Shown: piece by piece, positions 35,212 to 43,183 of the stretch
Layout: each line of letters begins with the position of its first letter
Numbering within the stretch: the first letter of the stretch is position 1
Source: Paenibacillus cellulosilyticus
Lineage (GTDB): Bacteria; Bacillota; Bacilli; Paenibacillales; Paenibacillaceae
Length of the DNA stretch: 64,000 bases
Direction: 5' to 3'
NCBI RefSeq assembly: GCF_003182255.1
Contig: NZ_QGTQ01000030.1
Span: 16,955-80,954 of the forward strand
Notes under the pieces: generated by a model
What the model saw: only the letters and a program-made list of their open reading frames with translations
What the model was told of the DNA's origin: nothing
The model's database searches: none
Program-made: the position numbers and the translations under genes

Positions 35212-35982
35212 GTGATCGATACGATAATAGTGATTTGGTTAATCGTAACGTTTATCGGCTACTATTTGTTATATTCAATCATTAAAGGGGCGATAAACAA
35301 CTCCCGTATGGCACGGGATATAGGGGAGATCAAAGACCTGCTGAAAGCCCTGACGCAGGACAAAATCAATAGCTCCCCGCCACCGGTTCAGGACGAAGTA
35401 GAAGAGTTCCATGATTGGACCGATCTTAATTATTTGCAGCATGGCAGCATGCTGCAGGCCGAAGTTTTTCATTTGTTAAGGGCTCATAAGGTGTTCGACA
35501 TTCTCCATGAATATGATCCCATTCTTGTCGGTACCGTGCCGATCTTCATTGAAATCCCATCCAGCGACTTGGACATTATTTGTAACGTGCAGCATTTCAC
35601 AGCATTTGAACGAGTGGTTAAAGAACACTTTGAACATTACAGTGGATTTACCATTACGAGGCGTATCGTAGATGGGATAGAGCGGGTCAAGGCGAACTTC
35701 ACGATTGAAGGGTGGCCAATTGAGCTCTTTGGTCAAAATAAACCGACACAAGAACAGAACGGTTTCGTTCATATGATCATTGAGGATCGGCTGCTCAATT
35801 TATTCGGAGAGCCTTTGCGGCAAGCCGTCATTGCTCGAAAGCTTGAAGGGATGAAGACTGAGCCTGCCTTCGCAAGCTTGCTTCAGCTCGAAGGCGATCC
35901 ATATGCCGCTCTGCTTAAGCTCGCAGATTGGACCGATGAAGAGCTGAGGGACAAATTTACTGATCGGCTGCCTTGGAGCTAA
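35212..35982 (+). CDS. DUF4269 protein with an N-terminal membrane segment
   Basis: 256 residues. The first ~50 are a membrane helix followed by a charged helix (VIWLIVTFIGYYLLYSII, then ARDIGEIKDLLKAL), as in small stand-alone Bacillales membrane peptides. From about residue 68 on it is DUF4269: WTDLNYLQHGSMLQAEV, PILVGTVPIFIEIPSSDLDI. DUF4269 has a nucleotidyltransferase-like look. The two parts look like a gene fusion. The start is uncertain: GTG 35212 is inside the AAAGGTG site; ATA 35224 and GTG 35230 are alternatives. Confidence 0.75.
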   Translation: MIDTIIVIWLIVTFIGYYLLYSIIKGAINNSRMARDIGEIKDLLKALTQDKINSSPPPVQDEVEEFHDWTDLNYLQHGSMLQAEVFHLLRAHKVFDILHEYDPILVGTVPIFIEIPSSDLDIICNVQHFTAFERVVKEHFEHYSGFTITRRIVDGIERVKANFTIEGWPIELFGQNKPTQEQNGFVHMIIEDRLLNLFGEPLRQAVIARKLEGMKTEPAFASLLQLEGDPYAALLKLADWTDEELRDKFTDRLPWS

Positions 35983-36000
35983 TAGCTAGAAGGGCGAGAT

Positions 36001-36369
36001 ATGCAGGAGTTGAATCGAACGTCACAACTTGGGATCGACTATAATGAAAGACGGTTTCGTACGGTCAGCAACACCGCGAATGGTGAAGTGAACGATGATA
36101 CGGTCTTTCCTTATTTTCAGCAGGGGCGGACGGTTTGGGCAGAGTATTCAGGTGGCGGCATCTTGAAGGGGCATCTGATTGCAATCGTTGATGACACAGG
36201 TGCACTCGATATGAGGTATCATCACCACAATGAGCAGGGCGAATTAATGACTGGCATATGCAAGTCTACACCTGAGCTGCTATCGAATGGCAAGCTTCGC
36301 ATGCATGAGCAATGGGAGTGGACTTGTAAGGATCGTTCTAGAGGACATTCGATCATTGAAGAAATATAA
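36001..36369 (+). CDS. Conserved hypothetical protein (often mislabelled N-acetylglutamate synthase)
   Basis: A 122-residue protein with a beta-rich, YRTVSNTANGEV and GGGILKGHLI pattern, similar to small Bacillales proteins that databases name N-acetylglutamate synthase without support. It contains no GNAT loop. Function unknown. Confidence 0.65.
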   Translation: MQELNRTSQLGIDYNERRFRTVSNTANGEVNDDTVFPYFQQGRTVWAEYSGGGILKGHLIAIVDDTGALDMRYHHHNEQGELMTGICKSTPELLSNGKLRMHEQWEWTCKDRSRGHSIIEEI

Positions 36370-36416
36370 AAAATAGGCAGCAACCGATTGCCATACATAA
36401 CGGAGGTGTTCGGTCG

Positions 36417-36932
36417 TTGAGCAATACACAAGTAAGATTAACGGTGTTCGTCGCGGCTTCCTTGTTCATAGCGTTGCTGTATCTGGTTATCTCACGTGTA
36501 GAGCATCACGAGACGTATAAGCATCTTAATCAGCATTTAGATGCCGCAGGAGTGCGGTTCCATCAAACGGAGGATGAAGTAGTTGCTAAGTTAGGTGAGG
36601 GAGAGTATATGGAAGGCTTCGGCGGGCATGGACGTGATTATAAGGATTACGGCATCCGAATCAGCATTCCTACGGATAAGAATAGCTTGATGTTCGGTCG
36701 TGTAGATGCGGTCGAGTGCTACGGATCGGATTGTTCTCTATATGGAATTAAGAAAGGTGATGCAATAAAGAAAGCGGAGGCTGCTTTCTTGGATCAGAAT
36801 TATTCGGAAACCTTTGATCAAGGATACAGCTTTGAGAATGGCGAATACGTCATCCTGCTGCAAGGTTACGAGCAGGTAGAGTCATTCACAGTCTTTTTTC
36901 GAGATGAAGATTTGAGAAACCGAGACTATTAA
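36417..36932 (+). CDS. Membrane-anchored hypothetical protein
   Basis: 171 residues: an N-terminal membrane helix (about 8-26) and an extracytoplasmic domain with two cysteines close together (ECYGSDCSLYGI), a probable disulfide. TTG 36417 follows GGAGGTG at a good distance. Family not recognised. Confidence 0.62.
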   Translation: MSNTQVRLTVFVAASLFIALLYLVISRVEHHETYKHLNQHLDAAGVRFHQTEDEVVAKLGEGEYMEGFGGHGRDYKDYGIRISIPTDKNSLMFGRVDAVECYGSDCSLYGIKKGDAIKKAEAAFLDQNYSETFDQGYSFENGEYVILLQGYEQVESFTVFFRDEDLRNRDY

Positions 36933-36959
36933 TAGACTGAATAAAGGAGGAACTTACAC

Positions 36960-37394
36960 ATGGCAATCGTTCGTGCTTATGAGCCAGCCGATCTGGCGGC
37001 TGTTGCAGATTTAATGGAGGATCTAGGGTATCCAACTACGGTTGATGAGATGCAGCGAAGGATGGATGTCATCGCATCCAATCCGTTCTATCATACGTTC
37101 GTTGCGGAGCAGGATGGACAAGTTGTTGGAATGATCGGCATTCGCATCTCGACTAACTATGAGGTGGATGATGTCGTAACGTATATTTCTGCGCTTGTCG
37201 TGAAGAAGGAGCTGCAGGGGCAGGGCATCGGCAAACAGCTTATCCATTATGTCGAGGACTGGTCAATTCGTAATGGTTCCAATATCTTGTACCTCACGAG
37301 TGGCATTAAGGAGGAACGGAAGGCTGCGCACGAAATGTATAAGAAGCTAGGGTTCGAGATTACAGGCTATCGGTTCGTGAAGAGGCATAAGTAA
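36960..37394 (+). CDS. GNAT N-acetyltransferase
   Basis: A 144-residue GNAT protein. It opens VRAYEPADLAAVADLMEDLG, then YISALVVKKELQGQGIGKQL (beta-4 strand and acetyl-CoA loop) and AHEMYKKLGFEITGYRF at the end. AAGGAGG precedes ATG 36960. Confidence 0.88.
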   Translation: MAIVRAYEPADLAAVADLMEDLGYPTTVDEMQRRMDVIASNPFYHTFVAEQDGQVVGMIGIRISTNYEVDDVVTYISALVVKKELQGQGIGKQLIHYVEDWSIRNGSNILYLTSGIKEERKAAHEMYKKLGFEITGYRFVKRHK

Positions 37395-37479
37395 ATCGCA
37401 TCCAGATAGTGACAGTAAAGCTTCCGTATCTGATAATGAACCTATCGACTATTCGATCGATCAGGAGGTTGAGCAATCT

Positions 37480-37848
37480 ATGCAGCTGAACACGATTGTA
37501 CCTATTCTGCGCATGCTGGACGAAAGCAAGGCGAAGGAATTTTATATTGATTTTCTCGGATTCAAGATCGATTGGGAGCATCGGTTCGAGGCGGATTTTC
37601 CACTGTATATGCAGGTGTCGCGAGGGAAGATCCTCCTTCACATCAGTGAGCATTACGGCGACTGTCTCCCAGGCGCAGCGATTCGTATTGAAGTTGAAGG
37701 GATCGATGAACTGTATAAGGAGATTTCGGATAAAAAGTACAAATACGCGCGTCCAGGTCTGGAGAGCATGCCGTGGGGCAGCAGAGAGATTAGTATAACA
37801 GACCCGTTTGGCAATCGAATTATTCTCTACGAACCAATGACGGAGTGA
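37480..37848 (+). CDS. Glyoxalase superfamily protein (bleomycin-resistance-like)
   Basis: A 122-residue VOC protein with the BLMT-like opening IVPILRMLDESKAKEFYIDF and LGFKIDWEHRF, a DLYMQVSRGKILLHISEHYG-like middle and SITDPFGNRIILYEP at the end. This branch (bleomycin-binding-like) is common in soil bacteria; binding of a drug is not shown. ATCAGGAGG precedes ATG 37480. Confidence 0.86.
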   Translation: MQLNTIVPILRMLDESKAKEFYIDFLGFKIDWEHRFEADFPLYMQVSRGKILLHISEHYGDCLPGAAIRIEVEGIDELYKEISDKKYKYARPGLESMPWGSREISITDPFGNRIILYEPMTE

Positions 37849-37854
37849 TTAGAC

Positions 37855-38409
37855 ATGGTCCTGTACCAGCAAGATCAGCTGACAGTAAGGCGATTAGAGC
37901 TTGATGACGCCCAGTTGCTGGTGCGTTGGTTGTCCGACCCGGTTGTACTCGAATTCTATGAAGGCAGGGACAGGCCGCATGATCATGCGCTCGTGATGGA
38001 GCACTTCTATCGAGGAGATGATGACGAAGAAGTTCGCTGTATCGTGGAATTCGAGGAAGAAGCGATCGGATATATTCAGTTCTATCCACTTGATGATGAG
38101 GATAGAGAGGAGTACGGCTACCAGGATGTCGTCGGTGACATCTATGGCATGGATCAATTCATCGGCGAGCCGAGGTTCTGGAATCGTGGAGTTGGTACGA
38201 AGTTGGTTCAAGCGACGGTGCAATATTTGTTCCGTGAGAAGGAAGCAGCAAAGGTCATCATGGATCCGCAAACATGGAATACGAGAGCACTGCGCGTGTA
38301 TGACAAATGCCGGTTCAATCGCGTGAAGCTGCTCGAATCCCACGAATGGCACGAAGGCGAGATGAGGGATTGCTGGCTAATTGAGCGCAATCAGCCCCTA
38401 GATTCTTAA
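37855..38409 (+). CDS. GNAT acetyltransferase, AAC(6')-Ib-like group
   Basis: A 184-residue GNAT protein of the AAC(6') layout: LTVRRLELDDAQLLVRWLSD and EFYEGRD at the N-terminus, IDQFIG-like strand MDQFIGEPRFWNRGVGTKLV as acetyl-CoA loop, and NTRALRVYDKCRFNRVKLL at the end. The group contains aminoglycoside 6'-acetyltransferases as well as uncharacterised homologues common in Paenibacillus; a resistance function is possible but not demonstrated. It starts six bases after the glyoxalase-like gene. Confidence 0.83.
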   Translation: MVLYQQDQLTVRRLELDDAQLLVRWLSDPVVLEFYEGRDRPHDHALVMEHFYRGDDDEEVRCIVEFEEEAIGYIQFYPLDDEDREEYGYQDVVGDIYGMDQFIGEPRFWNRGVGTKLVQATVQYLFREKEAAKVIMDPQTWNTRALRVYDKCRFNRVKLLESHEWHEGEMRDCWLIERNQPLDS

Positions 38410-38428
38410 TAGAAGAGGTGCAGCCGCG

Positions 38429-38623
38429 ATGTATAACCGATTGAAGCGCTGGTCGTTTCTGGTGAACCTGGTCATTGCATTGATTTGCTTCTGGATTGTT
38501 CCGACTTATGTGTTTCACTCGCATCATTTTCTAACGTATGTTGCCATGTTTATCGTAGCGGTTATCATCTCTGACCTCATCTTGCACAAGGGCAAGCTGT
38601 GGAGACCGACTCGTCGCCGATAG
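38429..38623 (+). CDS. Small two-helix membrane protein
   Basis: 64 residues with two hydrophobic segments (about 9-30 and 34-51) and a basic tail (KLWRPTRRR). AGAGGTG precedes ATG 38429. Function unknown. Confidence 0.65.
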   Translation: MYNRLKRWSFLVNLVIALICFWIVPTYVFHSHHFLTYVAMFIVAVIISDLILHKGKLWRPTRRR

Positions 38624-38637
38624 GAGCTGTTTCGCAC

Positions 38638-39159
38638 ATGTTGGAAGTAACACTTATCCCGTATCATGACAAAAATATTTTGTCCCAGCTTATTCAGCTG
38701 TACCGCTATGATTCTAGTGAGTTCGATGGACATGCGCTCAATGAGCATGGGTTGTATATGTACAAATATCTGGACCATCAGTGGACGGACGAGTACCGTC
38801 GTCCTTGCTTATTCCGGATCAATGGCGAGATTGCGGGCTTCGCGCTTGTCATGCTTGATGTTCCCCGCAAGTTGGTCAAGCTCAGCGAGGCGGAGCGGAC
38901 GAATGTAATTGGCGATTATTTCATTATGCGTAAGTTCAGAGGACAGGGCTACGGCAGGCAGGCTGCGTTCGAGTTGTTTGATCGGTTCCCCGGCACATGG
39001 GAATTGAGACAGACGAAGAGCAATTTACCGGCTAACTACTTCTGGAATCAAGTGCTTGAAGCGTACACAGGCGGCTCGTATGAGCAGCAAATGCTAGAGG
39101 ATGAGCGGTGGCACGGGCCGGTGCAGGTGTTTCGGTCGCGTACGCTTGAACCAAACTAG
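38638..39159 (+). CDS. GNAT N-acetyltransferase
   Basis: A 173-residue GNAT protein. ISVIGDYFIMRKFRGQGYGRQ-like loop (seen as NVIGDYFIMRKFRGQGYGRQ) followed by AAFELFDRFPG and a late PANYFWNQVLEAY motif; the final WHGPVQVFRS is typical of this Firmicutes type. AGGAG at 38622-38626 fits ATG 38638; the longer frame to 38599 overlaps the previous gene. Confidence 0.85.
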   Translation: MLEVTLIPYHDKNILSQLIQLYRYDSSEFDGHALNEHGLYMYKYLDHQWTDEYRRPCLFRINGEIAGFALVMLDVPRKLVKLSEAERTNVIGDYFIMRKFRGQGYGRQAAFELFDRFPGTWELRQTKSNLPANYFWNQVLEAYTGGSYEQQMLEDERWHGPVQVFRSRTLEPN

Positions 39160-39196
39160 AATGGTTGAGAGGCTTGGAATAGAGGAGGAAATCTGT

Positions 39197-39670
39197 ATGG
39201 ATCATACATTTAATCAGACTTGGCTGGCTGCGAAGTTCGAGGAGATCCGCCGCCGCTTGTTGAAAGCGATTTCGCAATTGAACGATGAACAGCTGAATTG
39301 GAGGCCGAGTGATGAAAGTCACAGCATCGCTACGCTGATCCGTCATATAATCGGCAACATGAAGGAGCGGGTGGAGAAAGGGATTTTGCTGCGGGATGTC
39401 GTGCGTGACCGTGCACTGGATTTCGTGCCAAATCCGCTTACGAAGGAAGAGCTGCTCTCGATCGTCGAGGAGCGTTTCGGGTTCCTCATCGAGACCGTTA
39501 AGGGACTCACAGAAGCAGACCTGGCTCGGACGCAGACCGTTCGGGCGAAAGAACGTACGAATCTGGATATGCTGCACCAATGCGCCGTCCACTACTCTGA
39601 GCATATGGGGCAAATCTTTTACATTGCAAAAATGTGTCTGAATGAATCGTACGCTTCAACCTCCATCTAA
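39197..39670 (+). CDS. DinB-superfamily (DUF1572-like) protein
   Basis: A 157-residue four-helix protein with FEEIRRRLLKAISQLNDEQL, ESHSIATLIRHIIGNMKERV (first metal His) and QCAVHYSEHMGQIFYIAKM (last two His). Third DinB-like protein of the window. GAGGAGGAAA precedes ATG 39197. Confidence 0.85.
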   Translation: MDHTFNQTWLAAKFEEIRRRLLKAISQLNDEQLNWRPSDESHSIATLIRHIIGNMKERVEKGILLRDVVRDRALDFVPNPLTKEELLSIVEERFGFLIETVKGLTEADLARTQTVRAKERTNLDMLHQCAVHYSEHMGQIFYIAKMCLNESYASTSI

Positions 39671-39694
39671 TACAGAGTACAGCGTGCAATCTAG

Positions 39695-39718
39695 AACCCT
39701 TTAATAAGGGTTTTATTT
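39695..39718 (+). terminator. Short terminator hairpin
   Basis: AACCCTT pairs with AAGGGTT around a 4-base loop and is followed by TTATTT. It closes the accessory array before the nitrite reductase gene. Confidence 0.65.
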
Positions 39719-39814
39719 AAAATAAGTATTCTGATATTTCTAAATACTCCGTCATTAGAATGCTGAAGAAATCAGAGAGAGACGAACAAGCAGGATCTTT
39801 AGGAGGGGAAAGCC

Positions 39815-42589
39815 ATGAACTCGAAGGAACGCGAACGATTAGTCGTCATCGGTAACGGAATGGCGGGAATTAACACGGTGGAGAATATGTTGAAGCTCTC
39901 ACCGAATGCTTATCAGATCACCGTATTCGGCAAGGAGCCCTACCCGAACTATAATCGTATTCAGTTATCATATGTACTTGAGAAGAGTAAAGCGGTTGAG
40001 GATATTATTCTTAACGATTGGGATTGGTACCGTGACAACGGGATCAACTTATTCACCGGCACTTCGGTCACAGCTATTGATACAATCGGCAAAAAGGTTA
40101 TTGCAGACAATGGAATGGAAGTTCCTTACGATAAACTAATTATTGCGACAGGCTCGAAGCCTTTCATGCTGCCGGTTCCGGGAGTGGACAAGGAGGGCAT
40201 CGTTGGCTTCCGGGATATCGCCGACTGCGAGCTTATGCTTCGTACCGCGAATGAATATAAGAAGGCGGCCGTTATCGGCGGAGGTCTGCTTGGGCTGGAA
40301 GCGGCGAAAGGTCTGCTGAAGCTGGGCATGGACGTTACCGTTGTTCACATCTTCGAGGATTTGATGGAGCGGCAGCTGGATCATACCGCTTCTCATATGC
40401 TGCAAGTTGAGCTGGAAAGCCAAGGCTTGAAATTCGCAACGGGCAGGAAAACGGTTGAGTTCCTCGGAACGAACCGTGTATCGGGGCTGAAGTTCAGCGA
40501 TGGTACGGTGCTTGAAGCAGAGTTCGTCGTGATGGCAGCGGGTATTCAGCCGAACGTACAAGTGGCCAAAGCGGCCGGAATTGAAGTGAACCGCGGCATC
40601 GTCGTGGACGATTACATGCGTACGTCCGTACCGGATGTATTCGCAGTAGGCGAATGTAACGAACATCGCGGTATATGTTATGGCTTAGTAGCTCCGCTCT
40701 TCGAGCAAGGGGCAGTGCTTGCCAAATATTTGGTCGGAGCAGAGGTTAAGCCCTATGAAGGTACGATTGTCTCCACGCAGTTGAAGATTTCGGGCGTTGA
40801 CGTGTTCTCTGCCGGGGAGTTCCAGGACGCCGCTGACCTTACGGTCGTACGGATGCATGATGAATGGCGGCGCGTTTATAAGAAAATCCTGCTTCGCGAG
40901 GGGAGAATCGTCGGAGGCGTGTTGGTCGGCGACGGGAAAGAGGCTACACGGCTGCAGCAATGGATCCGCACAGGCACTGTCATGACCGAGGAGATCCATG
41001 GAAGGCTTATGGGCGCGGTCGCAGCAGAAACCGGCAACACAGTGGCGGAGCTAAGAGACGAAGAGATTGTATGCGGCTGTAACGGAGTCACGAAGAAACA
41101 CATCGTTGATGCGATCAACGAGCATGGACTGACAACAGTCGAGGAAATCAAAGTCACGACAGGGGCATCGCGTTCCTGCGGCGGTTGTCGTCCGGTCGTC
41201 GAACAAATCCTGCAATATGTGCTCGGCGACAAGTACGACTCGGCTGCTGCGAAGAAGGAAGGCATCTGCGGCTGCACGACGCTGAGCAGGGACGAGGTTG
41301 TAAGAAATATTCAGGAGAAGGGCCTCATTACTTCGAAAGAGGTTCGATATGCGCTCGGCTGGACCAACGAAGAGGGATGCTCGAAGTGCCGTCCCGCGAT
41401 CAATTATTACTTGGGGATGGTATGGCCCAAAGAGCATGAGGATGAACGGGATGCACGCTTCGTTAACGAACGGATGCACGCGAACATCCAGAAGGACGGA
41501 ACATTCGGCGTCGTTCCGCGGATGTATGGCGGCGTCACAACGCCGGAAGATCTTCAGCTTATTGCGAACGTCGCGGTTAAGTACAACGTTAAGCTCGTCA
41601 AGGTAACGGGCGGTCAACGGCTTGACCTGCTCGGAATCAATCGAGATGACTTGCCGAAGGTATGGGAAGAGCTGGGGATGCCTTCGGGATATGCCTACGC
41701 CAAAGCGCTGCGCACCGTGAAAACATGTGTCGGCTCGCAGTTCTGCCGCTTCGGGACGAAGGATTCGATGGGAATGGGCATTCTGCTGGAGAAGAAGTTC
41801 GAACGACTCGACATGCCGGCGAAATTCAAGATGGCGGTCAACGGCTGTCCGCGTAACTGTGCTGAATCCTCGACCAAGGATCTTGGCATCGTTGGCAACG
41901 AAGGCGCATGGGAGATTTATGTTGGTGGTAACGGCGGCATCAAATCGAGACTTGCTGAGCTGCTGTGCAAGGTCACGACGGATGAAGAGCTTCTGGAGAT
42001 CGCATCCGCTTTCATGCAGTATTATCGGGAGACGGGCAAGTACCTGGAACGGACGTCGGATTGGATCGAACGGATCGGAATGAAGACGGTCATCCAGACT
42101 GTGGTGGAGGACAAGGAGCAGCGCAAACAGCTCGCCGAGCGAATGGAGCTTGCACTAGGTCAGGTGAAAGAGCCGTGGAAAGATATTCTGGACAATCCGA
42201 AGCTGCGTGAACGTCTGTTCGAGAGCGGCCAAGGCGCGGCCCAGCCTGTCGACAACAAAGACTACCATTACTATTCGGTTGGAACACTGGATCAGTATCA
42301 AGAGCGGTTAGGCCGAGTTGTTCAGCTGGAAGAGCAAGAGATTGCCGTATTCCGAACTTCGGAAGGCAATGTATATGCGCTTGAGAACAGAAGCCCAGGA
42401 CCTCGTGGCGGTACGATCGTGGAAGGCATCGTATCGGGCGACATCTTGTTTGATCCGATCTGCGATTGGAGAATTGGCCTGTCGGACGGTCAAGTGCTTG
42501 CTCCGGATAAAGGTCAGGTTCGGACATACCCTGTTCGGGTGACAGACGGCGAAGTGTTCGTCGGGATTCGCGAAGGCGTAGTGAATTAA
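39815..42589 (+). CDS. nirB: NAD(P)H nitrite reductase, large and small subunits fused (NirB-NirD)
   Basis: A 924-residue cytoplasmic siroheme nitrite reductase (nitrite to ammonium with NAD(P)H). Order: FAD site GNGMAG (13-18); NAD site GGGLLG (155-160); first BFD-type [2Fe-2S] domain with C420, C422, C455, C458; second with C485, C487, C522, C525; then the siroheme/[4Fe-4S] half with C638, C644, C678, C682 in the normal Cx5C...Cx3C order. From about 818 to the end it has a NirD domain, usually a separate ~105-residue protein. As in E. coli NirD the Rieske ligands are not kept (S860 and D880 stand where Cys would be). No nasBC, siroheme or transporter genes adjoin it. AGGAGGGG precedes ATG 39815. 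Confidence 0.95.
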   Translation: MNSKERERLVVIGNGMAGINTVENMLKLSPNAYQITVFGKEPYPNYNRIQLSYVLEKSKAVEDIILNDWDWYRDNGINLFTGTSVTAIDTIGKKVIADNGMEVPYDKLIIATGSKPFMLPVPGVDKEGIVGFRDIADCELMLRTANEYKKAAVIGGGLLGLEAAKGLLKLGMDVTVVHIFEDLMERQLDHTASHMLQVELESQGLKFATGRKTVEFLGTNRVSGLKFSDGTVLEAEFVVMAAGIQPNVQVAKAAGIEVNRGIVVDDYMRTSVPDVFAVGECNEHRGICYGLVAPLFEQGAVLAKYLVGAEVKPYEGTIVSTQLKISGVDVFSAGEFQDAADLTVVRMHDEWRRVYKKILLREGRIVGGVLVGDGKEATRLQQWIRTGTVMTEEIHGRLMGAVAAETGNTVAELRDEEIVCGCNGVTKKHIVDAINEHGLTTVEEIKVTTGASRSCGGCRPVVEQILQYVLGDKYDSAAAKKEGICGCTTLSRDEVVRNIQEKGLITSKEVRYALGWTNEEGCSKCRPAINYYLGMVWPKEHEDERDARFVNERMHANIQKDGTFGVVPRMYGGVTTPEDLQLIANVAVKYNVKLVKVTGGQRLDLLGINRDDLPKVWEELGMPSGYAYAKALRTVKTCVGSQFCRFGTKDSMGMGILLEKKFERLDMPAKFKMAVNGCPRNCAESSTKDLGIVGNEGAWEIYVGGNGGIKSRLAELLCKVTTDEELLEIASAFMQYYRETGKYLERTSDWIERIGMKTVIQTVVEDKEQRKQLAERMELALGQVKEPWKDILDNPKLRERLFESGQGAAQPVDNKDYHYYSVGTLDQYQERLGRVVQLEEQEIAVFRTSEGNVYALENRSPGPRGGTIVEGIVSGDILFDPICDWRIGLSDGQVLAPDKGQVRTYPVRVTDGEVFVGIREGVVN

Positions 42590-42620
42590 GTTGTTGTAGG
42601 AGTTCAGGAAGAGTACAAGG

Positions 42621-42652
42621 AACCGCGAGCGCTCGTTGCTCGCGGTTTTTTG
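42621..42652 (+). terminator. Rho-independent terminator
   Basis: A perfect 10-bp stem (AACCGCGAGC with GCTCGCGGTT), 7-base loop and a T-tract, directly after the nitrite reductase gene. Confidence 0.9.
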
Positions 42653-42753
42653 TTGGTTAGGAGACGGTATTTTCTTGAGCTTGCCGTAGATGAACTACAG
42701 CTTCATAAAAACTGCGAATAGAGATTAGCTATCATCTATTTACTTCATCACGT

Positions 42754-42784
42754 CTATTTGTTATAGTGTATATATAACAGATAG
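42754..42784. promoter_or_regulatory. Palindromic operator upstream of the ABC operon
   Basis: CTATTTGTTATA and TATAACAGATAG form an inverted repeat (11 of 12) with a 7-base centre, about 180 bases before the PLDc_N-like gene. It overlaps a TATA-rich promoter-like stretch. A long, A+T-rich palindrome of this kind suits a dimeric repressor, for example the GntR/YtrA type that often controls small ABC operons; no such regulator gene is adjacent. Confidence 0.5.
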
Positions 42785-42824
42785 ACTGAATGCTACAGTA
42801 CGCATGATTAGGATCGGCTAGGAA

Positions 42825-42917
42825 ATGTGGATGTCCGAGGTTATAGTCGGATGGATGCCCGTTGGAATGGCGATACTGCTTGGACAGAGGAATCCGATCG
42901 GTCTTATATCTAGCTAA
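42825..42917 (+). CDS. Possible 30-residue peptide
   Basis: ATG 42825 follows TAGGAA and opens 30 codons (hydrophobic, starting MWMSEVIVGWMPVGMAILL). It could be a leader or membrane peptide of the ABC operon, or noise. Confidence 0.25.
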   Translation: MWMSEVIVGWMPVGMAILLGQRNPIGLISS

Positions 42918-42959
42918 CGTTCTAGTTTAATGATGACTCATTATTGGGAGGTTTACTTT

Positions 42960-43148
42960 ATGGATTTGAAATTGCTGTTACCCCTTATTATTCTGCAAGC
43001 ATTGCTGCTTATCATTGCGCTCGTTGACATCATCCGCCGAGATAGCAGCCGCATTCGTGGTCCGAAGGTGATATGGGTGCTGGTCAGCATCTTCATTCAG
43101 ATGTTTGGTCCGCTCGCTTATCTGATCTTTGGTCGGAAAAAGTATTAA
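42960..43148 (+). CDS. PLDc_N-domain small membrane protein
   Basis: 62 residues with two membrane helices: LLLPLIILQALLLIIALVDI, then WVLVSIFIQMFGPLAYLIFG and a KK tail. This is the phospholipase D-nuclease N-terminal (PLDc_N) type, a frequent companion of small bacterial ABC exporters. GGGAGG precedes ATG 42960. It is followed 35 bases later by the ABC ATPase gene, so it heads the operon. Confidence 0.8.
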   Translation: MDLKLLLPLIILQALLLIIALVDIIRRDSSRIRGPKVIWVLVSIFIQMFGPLAYLIFGRKKY

Positions 43149-43183
43149 GCCACCGCGATTAATCAACGATTGGGAGCGATAAA

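Noticed and set aside
36001..36369. N-acetylglutamate synthase
   Set aside because: The name is attached to similar sequences in databases, but the protein has no acetyl-CoA loop or synthase motifs.
88..39670. A chromosomal integron
   Set aside because: The cassette-like layout suggested it, but there is no tyrosine integrase and no repeated attC-like palindrome between genes.
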